A stretch of DNA of 64,000 nucleotides from Stropharia rugosoannulata. Taxonomy: Eukaryota > Basidiomycota > Agaricomycetes > Agaricales > Strophariaceae. Made by a program: the position numbers and the translations under genes. The notes under the pieces were generated by a model. It had not been told where the DNA came from. It ran no database searches and saw only the letters and a list, made by a program, of their open reading frames with translations. The first letter of the stretch is position 1. Every line of letters begins with the position of its first letter. Below are positions 22,350 through 34,119 of the stretch, piece by piece. The stretch lies in contig JANCIK010000007.1 of NCBI GenBank assembly GCA_028532985.1, positions 3,472,001 through 3,536,000 of the forward strand, written 5' to 3'.

Positions 22350-22835
22350 TGATACGCTCGTGCGTGCTATGGGCGCGGAAACCACACCACAAACACACAC
22401 TGAAAGCGCTGAATGCGAGGGCGCTTCACACGGCTTCTAGCCAAACCCCAAAACAACTCACAATTGCGAGCCGGAACGAGCTAAAAGCGAGACGAAAACG
22501 CGAGAGTGTAAGCTGCTACGACAGCTTCGAACCACTCTCGGACGCTGGACGCAGCGAGGACGCAACGGGGACGCTAAAATGAATGTAAACGAATGTGGGG
22601 GGTCTATTCTCCCTGTCCTCTACTTATTACACTCTTTAAATACCATATGTACCCTGTAATTCGACTGTAGTAATTCCTAAACGTTCCTATACTTATTGTT
22701 CCTGTAAATGCGTGGCACGGAACGCTACGGCTCTGTGCAACATGCGTGTTCCTCGAGGCGGGCGCTTAACGGGCGCTTAATCCGCAACATGCCGAAACGG
22801 CTGTTTCCGAGCACAGCGCGGCGCGGTGCTCATCA
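22350..22835 (-). repeat. 5' LTR of the gag-only element
   Basis: Direct repeat partner of 19473-19958, same length. It is followed on the plus strand by the target duplicate ACGT. Confidence 0.93.
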
Positions 22836-23239
22836 ACGTTTACGTCAGCGAATAGGTATGAACCAATCTAGGTGAGTAATTATGACCATGGAAGAGTCAT
22901 GCAGCCGTTTGTATGTAAATATCTTCTCAAACCTAGGCCTTTAGTGAACACGAAAGTTTCATTTAAGTTTATTTGATATGATTACCGATGAAGTAATGAA
23001 CATCTTCTCGACTCTAAGTATATGTAGTAGCTGTAGTGAAGCAGATACAGTAGTAAACAAACAGCTCTCCTCCGAGAACAGGTCTCTATCATGTGTTGTA
23101 CGACAGTCTACCTCGCACGGAAATACTGCGCTCCAATAAGGCAGTACTAATAGCCAATAAGAGATCGAATATAATAAATACCCCAATATGTACCCATGAA
23201 TCCTCTCCCAGTTCCACTGCTCTCGACGTCTACATACCT

Positions 23240-26030
23240 TTCCTCGTCACTTTAATGCGTGCTCAGACCCAGTTCGCGTATTCCAGAAACAGCGACGAGA
23301 AGAGCGTGATTTGGGTCAAAGCTCGCGAGCATCTTCCCCATATCTTCCAACACAAAATCCTCGATCTCCTCCACGAGACCCATTTCGGTGGTGAGTGTAT
23401 TGCTCTGTTTCCCGCAGGATAGGAGCATATAAATGAGCCTGAAAAAAGCGCATATGTAAATATCTACGTCGAAATTAAATGTGAACAAAAATTTAAACTT
23501 ACATTGCACAGGCCTCTTGTACGCCCTCGTGGTAGTAGAATCCCAAAGAAGGTAAGGTCGCTTGTAAAGTTTGCCCAAGATACAGCGCGAGCCGCGGGCC
23601 AAGTGTAGAACAATATATAACAAGCGTCTCGAACGCACTTTCCATCCATCGCCGAGGTGCGAACGCCATATGTACTTTCATCGACGATGATAGTCTCCCA
23701 CCCGTCTCGTTCCTCGTAGTCGTTATCATCTACCCCAGAGAATGTCAATGTGTATAATAGACATAAGACAGAATTGCATACCATATACCGTCAGGTCAAT
23801 TTTCGCGCTTGTAGCAGTGAGTAGTGTCGGCATAACTGCAGGAAGGTATGTTTCGAATTCGTTACCCATTGCCTGGCAGATCGATGCTCAACAGGAGGGG
23901 CATAATGGTCCCATAGTGCTAGATAAATGCACTCATCATTCCCACACCTCCACCTGTGTAGAAAAGAAAGATGTAGAACACACCTTTGCGGATGTTGTCT
24001 CGCTTGCGTCCGCGACCATAGCAAGCGTGGTGATCGCCTGCTCCTGCACATACCGACGGACGTGTGTGGAGTCGCCCCCTGGATTAATAAGCTTGAGGAG
24101 TCGCTCGAAGATTGGATCCAGATAGGGTATGAGGGTCTCCAGTGCGACTCCCTCGCAGAAGTTTCTCAGAGCGGAGGCATCGTGTACATGTACTCTGTAC
24201 GAATCATAAACGTACATGCATATTATTGGACAACGAAGGGTGAGCAGGTTCAATAAAGTTAATGACATGGTCGGAGGAGCACGGTGAAGCAAAAATAATG
24301 GTGTATCAGTCATCTCGAAAGACGAAATTTGAAGGGGCGGGGGCTCACCAAGGCTCCTGGTCCTCCAAGCAGATATAAGAACAGAGAAAAGCTGGAAGTG
24401 GAATTGTTGCTGGATGACTTCTTCGAGATCAGTGCACAACTGTCCGTTACACGGTAATGTAAACGGAGGGCACCGACATGGTCAGATTTTCAATAAATAA
24501 TAATTAGTGAGGCGGTCACTCACACACACTGACATGCGGCGTACTAGTGAACGCGTGGATAGGCGTCCTTGAACATGGGAGTGACCATAATGTACGAACC
24601 AGGTCGATATCAGCGCAGCTGCTCATCAAAAACACACTCGATGATTGTCTGCAACTCTTTCTGCATGACCGTTGCAATTCCCTCACCTATCGCAGCGATA
24701 GCCATGAACCCGGCGTGATGCACACGCCAGTCGAAAGAGACCATCATTGATGGAATTTACTATGTGTTAAAAGGGGGACATCCAATCAGAATCAAATATT
24801 AGGTATCATAGAGTAATGAATATAGGGGACGTACATGGAATAATGCAGGAGGAAGAATACTGTTACCGCGAAGGGCACACGCCAGGCGATTGACAGACTG
24901 TTCATAAAGTGTGGGTGGAGCATCGGTCTCGGAGGCATTGAAGGCAGTTGAAGGCTGGTTTGGATTGCGTTAAGTGAAGATAGGGGGAGACGTATCAGTG
25001 TTCCAAATATAAAAGTGTAGTATGATAGAAATGGTATTATTGTGAAGTGGGGTATTGGGGAACAATGGGGAGTTGATATCAAAGATAAATTGACAACGGA
25101 GGGAAGGAAAAGAAGAAATAAGGGAAAGTACTCACATCTTCCTTTAACCATGCTTTGAGACCCCCACTCGCACTCGCACTCTCGTCCTTGTCCAGCTCCC
25201 CCATACCACCAAGACATGCACGCACGAGGACCTCCGTCCACCCAGGCACCTTCCACACCATGTTGGGGCGCGCCTCGGATAGCGTGACCATAAACTCGAG
25301 CGCGCTGAGGCGCAACATAGACTGTTCGTCCGCATCCTTCATATCGTTCCCATATTCATCGTCACCCTCTTCTTCGTCTACTTGTCGTGTACCATTTCCT
25401 CCAATTCCATCAACAGCAGATCCAGGCAGGGGAAATTTAAAAGTACCAATACCTCCTGCTCCGAGGGAGGACCCGCACGACGTTGGGTATGGATGATTCA
25501 CCGTCGGGGTAGGCCCACAATCTGCAGAGGAGAGTATGAGAACAGGCAGGAACTTCAGTAAACTTTGAAGGTGAGGCGCGAAAAGAATGGAATGGGTGCC
25601 TGCGAGCGGAGTGAGCGTGCCGAGGAAGGTAGACAGATGGTGATAGTTGGGGGTTTGGGGTTGCACGCCAGGGGGCGTGCCGAGTGGTAGGGATGAGAGG
25701 GTAGAAAGATTATAGAGAGTTTCAAGCATAGGATTTAAAAGAGATATTGACTGAGCAAACTGGGCTGCATCTACACAGGAGAGAAATGAGGTGCTCGCGA
25801 GAAGGGCGGCATGGCGTACCTAGACCAAACGGAATTTAGCAGGGAAATATAAACAAAAAATTGAGGGGATGATACCTCGATGCTCTCCTCATCCTTCATA
25901 TCGCGCTGGAATATGCCCAGTACAGCGTCAATTTGTAATTCCATTGCAAGATTGGGGCAGCCGGAGAAAATGCGAAACGCGGTCTCTCAGGGTCTCCCTC
26001 TGCATAACAGCTGGGGCAGTGGGGAGCTGT
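23240..26030 (-). pseudogene. Importin-5 / karyopherin beta-3 (Kap121/Pse1-like), decayed
   Basis: Importin-5-type segments occur in N-to-C order on the minus strand. They are LAMELQIDAVLGIFQRDMKD (about 25930), VRHAALLASTSFLS (about 25800), LSALEFMVTLSEARPNMVWK (about 25290), SETDAPPTLYEQSVNRLACA (about 24910), FMAIAAIGEGIATVMQKELQ (about 24700), QLCTDLEEVIQQQF, NFCEGVALETLIPYLDPI, RYVQEQAITTLAMVADAS (about 24050), ICQAMGNEFETYLPAVMPTL, RDGWETIIVDESTYGVRTSA and AFETLVIYCSTLG (about 23640). The functional protein is a HEAT-repeat nuclear import receptor. Lesions include frame changes near 25960, stops near 24600, a loss of roughly 60 codons after IMPLLL near 23890, a 5-nt deletion near 23635, and a jump from NTLTTEM to the extreme C-terminus near 23400. 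Several introns are still recognisable. A functional paralogue must exist elsewhere if the gene is essential here. Confidence 0.82.
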
Positions 26031-26039
26031 CTGCTTGCA

Positions 26040-27348
26040 CCAACTGATCTCCTGAAGCTGATCCCGCTCCAGGATGTCCATCTATCCCGACATGCGCCAT
26101 AGCGAACGCATGGGCCTACAAAGCATGCCAGCCGCTGAGAATAGCAGAGGCGGAGGGACCGCCGTCGGGCAACTGGGTAAGAGCTGGGGAATTAGATAGC
26201 GCAGGTCGGAATAGCAACCGTCGTAAGAGGACAAGAGAGAAAGATTGCATCCATGTGCATTACAGCCAAAGGGTTAGTCCGATGATCTGGGGAGCAAAGG
26301 AGGCGAGGTAGCATGCGCCGACGGGAGAGTCATACGGGGATATGACAGAAAGTCAGCATCTCTATTCACCTGCCCACACATCGTGTCTGCCCAAAGCAAC
26401 ATCGGCACTCACCACTTCCCTATGCACTGTGACTGCGAAGTGGGCGAGGACTAGGAGGTAAAGTTCGGGCGTATGTGCCAGGCATTCATTTTATAGCCTT
26501 CTCTGCGCTACACATTCGACGTACGCCGTCAGACATGTCCACTAAAGACTATGCATGCATATATGCGCTAAAGCTATGGCGAGGGGTCGAGCGGTCCGCG
26601 AGTTCTGAGGGACATGTAATCATGGAAATCGACCCCGGCCCCGATGCATGGAGTGCCCATGAGCGAGACCAGATATGCGAGCTAAATTTCCCTCCAGCAC
26701 CCTTCCTTCCCCCGAGGCTGGCACATCACGCCCCATCTCCACCGCGCACCCTACAACACTCACCCTTCACCATTGTATGCTCCTACCAAGGAATGTAATT
26801 GCTGCCAGTATCACCACTTGCTGTCAGCCATATATAACAAACTGTAAAACATATGGACTAGCATAGTACTTTTACACATCATTGTAATGTTGATCTTTAT
26901 ACATTAGTCCTAAACCTGGATGAAAAAAGAAAGAAATATGTACGTTGTTAACTGTCCAAAGACCGTAAGAAGAGAGTCTGTTCATGATGCTAATAAATAC
27001 CCGGAACTAATTGATATGGAACAGCCTTCGCCCATTCATCCCATTGGGGTCCAAAGTAACTCCTTCCGCAGAAACGCATCTTTAAATGGAGTACGAGTGA
27101 CGAAGATGCTGACCGCGACCATGAGGATCACAATTGACTATGGCTATTTAGGATTAGACATTGTGGGGGCATCCGAATTGCGGCGAATAAAATTGATCGG
27201 CGTCTATCACGGAGACCCAGGCGCTTCTGCCGGTCTACTGTTCAGGGAGTCCTATACACATTCCGAAGAAGAAAAAATTCCCTAAACCCACCCAAGACAT
27301 CCCCGGGCGTGAAAACGGACCTCTGATTCGGATTTCTCGACCTCGAAT
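26040..27348. other. Intergenic region without supported genes
   Basis: Short ORFs (26475-26798 plus, 26920-27285 plus) have no recognisable motif. The 26920 ORF of 121 codons has plausible composition but no intron or neighbour support. The stretch 26810-26910 is AT-rich. Confidence 0.4.
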
Positions 27349-27386
27349 CATTCCCAGGGGAAGCCCCTGGGAATGGCAAAGCTGCC
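27349..27386 (+). repeat. Palindromic micro-repeat, copy 4 (short form)
   Basis: 38-nt core with arms CATTCCCAGGGG and CCCCTGGGAATG around AAG, then GGCAAAGCTGCC. The AAAAATTGG end is missing. It lies 160 nt upstream of the ATG at 27547. Confidence 0.85.
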
Positions 27387-27546
27387 CTTCTCTCAAGGCC
27401 GCTCTCTTATCTGGGAAAAGAGGCTAGTTATAAAACAGACACGACACGTAGGCACCTCACCGCCAGCTTACCTATTGCTTCTTCTCTTTGATCCGCGACC
27501 TCTTCACTGACAGACGTGCCTCACCACCACATACCCTCCCCCCACC

Positions 27547-29165
27547 ATGTCACTCTCTGCACCCCAGTCTCGTGGGTTCCGGGCTAAGACATCTGACTTT
27601 ATCCGTGGCGTCGCGCCATCGAGCATAGCTCGACATTCCCAAACCAACCTTTCCTCCCCCTCCCCAGCAGCGCCAGTAGCGGCGTACACGAGCGGCGACG
27701 AGGGAGGCGCAAAAAAGAAGATCACCAGCATCCACCTGTTCAGCCGCGCGCGGAAAAAGTCAAACCAGTCCGCAGCGACAAGTCCTTACACGATCGCTGG
27801 CAGCGGCGAATGCTACTCCTCAAAGGCTGGCGAGCTGGCACAAGTGAACAAGGCGACTAGCAGGGATAGGTGAGTTCTTTCATTTCATTTGCACGGGAGG
27901 AGATGGGGGACATGTATTCCATTCCTCAAAATGTGGCTCTGACGAGAGCGTATCGCAGGCGGCCTTCCAAGCCTATTGCCAATGTGCAACCCGCACCCCC
28001 CCTTCCTATGCACGCAAGCCTAACCTCAAAGTTCGCCGCCTTGCCAAAAGCTGTGGCCGCTGTTGCTGCGCAGCCCCAGCCTGCGGTATTGCTCCACCCG
28101 GAGAGCACCAGCTCCTCGTCGCCAGAAACTACCTCGAGTGACTCCACATCCCGCTCAACGACCCCCCGCCCGAGAGAGCACCCAATAATCACTGTGTCAC
28201 TGTCGGATAACCTCGACGAGTACCGCGACCTCTTTGTGCGCCCAGCAGACCTCATTGAGCGCCGGGAAAAGGCAGCCCATGAAGAAGCAGAGGCAAAAAT
28301 ACCGCCACTACCATTGCCCTTGCCACCGTCCGTGGGCAACAACTCGCCAGTGTACCGATGTGGGCAGACGCCGGCCTCTGCGCTAGTTGCGGCAGTGCAT
28401 CATAGACAAACGCCAGTGTCCAGCCCAAAGTTGCCATCAGATCGCGGCCAGCCTGCAGCCGAATTGGCACTGCAAGTGCGGTCTTCACGGCTGTCAGCCG
28501 GCAGCAACCTCAAGAAGGGGATCCCACCATCACTCAGGCGCCGAACCACTGTCGCCCACAGCTCCTACAAAGTGCCGCCTTCACCCTCCCTCACCCGCCA
28601 GCCCTCCATCCCGCTTCCCCTGCCGCCCTCTCCGCCCACGCCAACCTCCCCGTCCACCGAGCCGGCCCTGTCACTCACAACCCCAGACAACTCCCTCTCA
28701 CTGCCAGAGGAAACCAGCCCTAAGACCGCCCCTTTACCGCCCATTGTGCCCTCGCCTACCGAACGTTCAGGGTTCAATATCCATACCGCATCGGCAGACG
28801 AGCTCCGCGAAGCCCTGGGCAAGCGCGACGCGCAATATGCCGAGCTAGCAGAGTTCACGCAGAACATCTTCGACGTGAATGCGGCTCTTGAGAAGCACGT
28901 GGCCGTGCTTGTAGTTGAGGCGGGAAAGCAGGAAAAGGCGATTAATGGGCTGATAGGTATTATAAACAGCGGGCCCGCGCAGCAGCAGATGCGTGGGCCC
29001 CTGCCACCTAGCGTGCTCGCAAAGGCGCGGTTCGCGGGCACGGCAAGCGGCGCGGAGTCGGACACCACAGCGTGCGCTAGGCTCTACCCCATAGGGTCAA
29101 CTACCACAGTGACTCTGGGGCCGAGTCGTATACAACCTCTGTCTCGGAGTCACTGGGTAGGTTGA
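27547..29165 (+). CDS. Hypothetical Ser/Pro-rich protein with C-terminal coiled coil
   Basis: Exons 27547-27869 and 27959-29165 joined over an 89-nt GTGAGT...CAG intron give about 509 residues. The first 420 residues are Ser/Pro/Thr/Ala-rich with basic patches (KKKITSIHLFSRARKK) and are probably disordered. A conserved-looking helical segment follows (SADELREALGKRDAQYAELA, then FTQNIFDVNAALEKHV), suggesting a coiled coil. The ATG follows a pyrimidine-rich leader. Near the end the annotated frame becomes atypical (GSTTTVTLGPSRIQ), whereas the +1 frame reads YHSDSGAESYTTSVSESLG. That frame looks like the true C-terminus, so a late frameshift or missed intron around 29060-29100 is likely. Function unknown; no enzyme motif. 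Confidence 0.6.
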
Positions 29166-30692
29166 ACTACATGCACTATTGCTATATTTGAATAAAATAT
29201 TACTGTAAGATACATGTTTGTATTTAATGAAGGTCCTCTGGGTGTATAATATATATTGACCTCATTGGTTAGGTACAATGCCACCTTGCTTCACCATGCT
29301 CAGGGAGGCTGTATAATCTTGTATTGAATTATGTAGTACTTCCTCTACGCGATTACAGATGACTATGTGTGTAGAGATGTACTGATAGCCAATGAACGTA
29401 GCGAAGTGTCCGCTTGAACAATTTTCTGCCAGATTGTGCTTGTATATCTCGATTTGCACAGAATTCATTACTCGGCCACTTCCCGGGGAAGTCATTCAGT
29501 GTGCTCAAAACTCAGGAACGGAATCTGCATATCAATTTAAATCGTCCAATCCAAGCTCAAAGCCATACATACTATACCTAGTCCTATCTGTATTCTCTCC
29601 CTTCTCTTTCACTGATGTTTCCCCTCTTTTTCGCGAAGATATATTCACTGAGCAAGAGCCGCTTATGCAATGGCGGCGCTGTACATGCTCATGTTTGTAT
29701 CGGTAGATGTGTAATAAATATAAATTCATTCGCATTCGTGTTATATTGCCTTTTGTTTTTTGATTTTTCTAGCACTGAAGTAGATAAGTATCCTTTGCTT
29801 CATTCTACACCTACTTTACGCTGCTCCGTGTGTTTCTTTACGCAAATATAAGCTCATTAGTCTCCGCTCCGCTGCATTTGTTGGCTGAGGCTCACTGGAT
29901 TTTCCAACACGCTATCTCCAACCAATATGTTCACCCCGCTTGCATTCAGAGACTCACGAATTTTTATTCGCAGGCGCCACTGTTGCACACAGCAGCACGA
30001 AATGGCACTTGTGCTACTGGAATTAGGGTCAGTGCGTTTGGACTTGCTCATCCATGCTAAGTCCACGGATGTACGCCCTCTGTCTTACTATTTGATCTGC
30101 TCACCAGGTCAGATAAATCCCAGATTACATTGGAATATAAATTAATACTCACATGTACAAGCGTCCACCAGCGCATAAGAAGTGACATGTAGTTCTCAGT
30201 GGGCGTGCTCGCTGTTACCCCTTGTTTTAAGCATGGAAATACGGGCGTCCAAAAAGATTCTGCATACAATTCTACTTCAGTATTAATGATAAGTAAGTCA
30301 GATATAACTCACTTGGTATCCAGGCTAATACTCCGGGCGATGCACGTTGCATGTCGAAGCACGGAGTTATGTACTGTACCTAGGGTCTTGTTCAACCGAT
30401 TTTGTTTGCTCGAATTGTAGGGTAAGCAGTTTGACGTTTGCTCCGTTCCGGCACCGGGACCCCGGAGCGGAGCGGACGTTTCCCAAGGCCTCGTAAACCC
30501 TTTCCTTTCCTTAAACCATCACCACCATTGCGCTCGCGACTTCTCGTCCGCAACCCTGCATAAACGAGGCCATGTCGATCCATCCGAGCTCTAACACAGA
30601 GGTCGCAGCAAGGGCGAACTGACAGACCGGAAGTGCGTCTGTTGTGGGTTTTCCCTTCGTCTTCTATTACTTATCTTGTCCCCTGCAGGGCC
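29166..30692. other. Mostly non-coding; possible gene fragments on the minus strand
   Basis: The minus strand between about 30400 and 29860 has coding-like pieces in changing frames (VLRHATCIARSISLDTK; SLLMRWWTLVH; ESLNASGVNILVGDSVLE). There are possible GTGAGT donors at about 30310 and 30150. They cannot be joined into one protein and no family is recognised. Bases 29166-29800 hold only short chance ORFs. Confidence 0.3.
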
Positions 30693-30697
30693 GTATT

Positions 30698-30964
30698 TGT
30701 GACTGACCGCCTACGTCGTCACAAATACATATCTAATCTTATCTTCCTTTTCTTATATTTCTTTGACATATTAGATTACTCTTCATTCCCTCTCTTTCTC
30801 CGATCGGATTGAAGCAAATAAAGTACAAACAGACCCGTAGAGTATAAAAGGCCTTCTGTATCGTAGCCAGAAGGCAGTCTCGAATTCTACGGCTTTACTC
30901 TGTCTTTTGTCGAGCCTCACTCGTGTGCCAGGACTCGTGGGAATCTATCTCTCGCCCCGTCACA
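30698..30964 (+). mobile_element. Solo LTR
   Basis: 267 bp bounded by TGTGAC and GTCACA and flanked by GTATT on both sides (30693-30697 and 30965-30969), a 5-bp target duplication. Inside are an AATAAA-type signal (about 30818) and a GTATAAAAG TATA box (about 30840), as expected for an LTR promoter. No internal retroelement coding sequence adjoins, so it probably arose by recombination between two LTRs. The TGT...ACA ends are compatible with Ty1/Copia or Gypsy. Confidence 0.8.
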
Positions 30965-31384
30965 GTATTCCTTATAAAGCCTCTGCCCTTACTCTGTCGC
31001 ACCTGCGCCGCCCTAGTACTCTCACCCGAGCTGCAAGGCTAATATGTGCTGCCTAGTTTTGGCAACACCTACAGGCAGCGGCAACAGAGGCTACAATATC
31101 GCCGCTGGCGGCGCAGGTTCGCTCTCGGAACGCTTACTCAACGTCTGAACTGTTCCCCCCACCGGCGAGCTCTACAACGACGACGCCTTCAACGATGCCG
31201 GTCAGTGGGAGCAGGGTTTGGGAGCAGCAGTGGCCGCAGCAGTCCGCCCAGCCCGCCTTTGAGCGCACCCCACCGCCCACCGCCCTGCCCCTGTGAACAA
31301 CTCATGCAACTAACGGCCACGTGCGGCACCGCATTGCATACAGACCCAAGCCCACCCCTTCAGTGCGGTCTGTGCTTCATTAAG

Positions 31385-31600
31385 TCCGCTTCGACGTCGC
31401 GGCTTCCGGTCGCGGGAAGGTGATGGCGTTGAGACCTTGCAGCGACAAGTCTACGTACTGCGAGGTCGCCTCTTAGCATGCCCTCTACATATACTGTATC
31501 GGTAGTAGTACAAATATATGTGTTCACTTCTTGCGCCGTCCCCTATGCCCCTCGTCTGACCTGCATTTGTTCAGGTGTAATTATGTGACATTAACATGGG
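31385..31600 (+). repeat. Dispersed repeat, copy A
   Basis: Shares long blocks with 61785-61990: CTTCGACGTCGC, GGCGTTGAGACCT.GCAGCG, CCGTCCCCTA.GCCCCT, GTCTGACCTGC.TTTGT and CAGGTGT.ATTATGTGACAT. Neither copy encodes a protein, and flanks differ. Confidence 0.7.
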
Positions 31601-32949
31601 AGATGTCATATACTGCCTATTTTCAGTCCACGACGACATATTGTCGCAGACCAGGGAAGGATCGGGATGGCAGCATGGACCGGTATACATAGTATGTCCT
31701 CACTTTACTGGTCAGATAAATACGTAGGCATTTAATATTACGCGTGGTAAGCAGAATAAGTGATCAGGAACGCGGCCGTTACAATAGTTCCGTTCGGCAG
31801 CGCGTACACGGGGTCGCAGGAAGGTTGAATGCACCCCTTGTTATTCCGCTCTCACAGGGACCTTTGAATCAAAACAAAAATACTGTGGGGTACTTGGAGC
31901 TTGGGAAAAATATTCCCGCTATAATTAATTGCCCCAAACCGGGCATATGCTCAGCTTCACACGATATGATCTGGGGAGCATATCATTATATCCACACTAC
32001 AAGGCACCTTGACGCCAAATAAACTACTCTTTCTTGTAGCCATAGTTTAGAAAAGGCTGGCAATGTATTTTTATCGGGCCTAAACAGCTGACCAATGTGT
32101 AAAAATGGCCCACAAAAACCTTTTCTTGTGTATCTTATATCTCTGCACACAGCAAGTGTATCAACCAGAGACTTCGTGTGGAGGTACCTGCTTTGTTGTT
32201 CTACAATATTGTTATTTTCCAGATTTTTTGAAAGACATCTCGCAATTTGTGACCAAAGACGACTCGTGCCACCCTACAGCTCCGCACCGCGTACTAGTCT
32301 AATGTATAGATGCGCCCATGTTTCCATATTCTGCGAAATGCATTAGCAGTGGCTAATAAAAGCACTCAAACCCATCTCACATGCCGTCATGAATATATCT
32401 CATATATTTATGCTCAGTAAACATGTCTTATTCGTGAGAACATACGGCGTAGTGTTTCATATACTTTCTCCTCTATGAAAACATATAAAATGTCATTTTT
32501 AAGTGTTGGAATATACTGGTGCATGCTGTATAACTTGAAAATATGTCTTTCACCGTATTTTAAGGCTTACAAAGGTACAAGGTGGCACAGAGATGATATG
32601 GGCGTGTGCACGCACTGAGCGCTTGGGCATCCGCCTGATAGCACTGTACCGCGCGCTATGTAGATGTCACGCACTCACCTTTGGTTTCCAGTACATTCTC
32701 TCCTTCTCCTGGGTGCGTGCGCTTTAAACGCAAAGTGAGGCGCTATTCCTGGTGGGATTTGAACTCACAATACACACCGTGCTGACTCTGCACGCTAGAC
32801 ACGAATGGACCCACGCACCTGATGCCAGAAGCCTCGAGTATGCATCTCTTCCGCTCGTCGCGTACTCCATATTATATCCCAGGGAGTCATCGCGCCTTCT
32901 GGTGGGGTGGGTCTGTTTGTGCCACGCCTTTTTTTTTTCTTTTTTACAT

Positions 32950-33015
32950 GGGGCCGGTATAAAAGCTCCCCGCGGTTCTCCTTGTTTCCTTACCCCCCAC
33001 CCCCTCTCTTTTTCC
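32950..33015 (+). promoter_or_regulatory. Promoter-like TATA box with CT-rich leader
   Basis: GGTATAAAAG near 32957 is followed by CT-rich DNA of the kind found at fungal transcription starts. The first ATG (33074) opens only a few codons. It could be the remains of a promoter or an LTR end. Confidence 0.3.
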
Positions 33016-34119
33016 TGCGGTTGCCTGAGGCGTCTTTTGTTTATCCCCTTCGTACTTGTACCTGAACAAAAATATGTCAATCCGATCCAGAAGATTTACG
33101 ATTAGCAGAGATTGAAATGTAAATTAGCGAAAGAATTGACGTAGGTTCATTTAAACATGTAACCTCGCTTATCTGCATTGTAACAAAATACCTCGAGGTA
33201 CAGCAATGCACCGGTACCACTTCGTCTTGCGTGCACGAGTGCACGGCGCACTCAGAGCGCGTGACGAACCCTTACAAACCTCGCATTTATAGTGTCTTAT
33301 GTAGTTCCCAGTTGGAATTTCATCGCCTGCCTTTCATGCATATTCAAACCGGTCCTTTCAGTGCGACGTTTGCCATTCCAATATGCAAATACTATTCTGT
33401 ATAATCTATTAGGCCTCACGACCTGTAAAAGAGAGCATCACGGAGAACAGGCTCTTTCCGTTCCGGGTTCATTCCGGGGTCCCGGTGCCAACCCTCTTTG
33501 TTTGGCGACGACGTGTTACCTGTCTTGTCTTTCCCCACCACCGTGGTCGGTACGCCGTATATCCCTTCTTGGCTATGTTAAGCCCTACATCAGCATACAA
33601 TAATGCAACGCCCAGGACTACAGCCGCGATGCGGCAGGGGAAAAGGCGTGGGGTTGCCCCAGTTGTGTCAGTTGTGTATGTTTTTTCTTTAAAAAATCTT
33701 ACCTTCGTCTCATCGTCGCAGAAGGTTTAGAACTAACCCGTTCACCCGGCTTGGTCCTGCCCAGTTTCATTCCCATATTTAGGACGTCATATAGGACAAT
33801 GGAATCCGTTACAACAGTGAAGGACCCACCCGCGCTTGCATTTCGGCCTCGACTTCGGGGAGTCGCATGCGTCGTTCTCTACTCTGAACGCCTGCGATAT
33901 TTTAGCAGAGTTCGGGAGGCACCACTGGGCGAACAGGAAGAATGCAGGGGATGACGGTTCATCAAGGTATGTAGTCAGTTTGACCTAGAAATAGGCGCAT
34001 CTCATCTTTGCCCCCCTCCTTCCCTGTGCTCCACCCTCCCCTGAAACCCCCTCGACCTCACCAATTTTATCTGCATCGCCCTGCCCTCACCACCGCCGCG
34101 ATCGTTCACTGCCTTTACG

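Larger units (their letters stand above)
19473..22835 (-). mobile_element. Non-autonomous gag-only LTR retrotransposon (Ty3/Gypsy-like)
   Basis: Two 486-bp direct repeats (19473-19958 and 22350-22835) begin TGATACGC and end GCTCATCA on the plus strand (TG...CA ends). They are flanked by ACGT on both sides (19469-19472 and 22836-22839). Transcription is on the minus strand: a primer-binding site adjoins the 22350 LTR and a purine tract adjoins the 19958 LTR. The internal 2391 bp holds only a gag gene. No protease, reverse transcriptase, RNase H or integrase remains, so mobility would need enzymes from another copy. Confidence 0.93.
30970..34110. other. Dispersed repeats and orphan promoter-like DNA, no clear gene
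   Basis: 31385-31600 is similar to 61785-61990. A short tract GCCTTTGAGCGCAC recurs at 31255 and 34154. A tRNA-B-box-like tract lies near 32750-32765 on the minus strand. A TATA plus CT-rich leader occurs at 32950-33015 but no gene follows. ORFs at 31046-31423 and 31744-32022 have no recognisable motif. Confidence 0.4.

Noticed and set aside
26920..27285. 121-codon plus-strand ORF as a gene
   Set aside because: No domain, no splice support and repeat-flanked, so it is left as intergenic.
32724..32830. Functional tRNA gene
   Set aside because: The distance between A-box-like and B-box-like sequences is too short and no acceptor stem pairing is visible.
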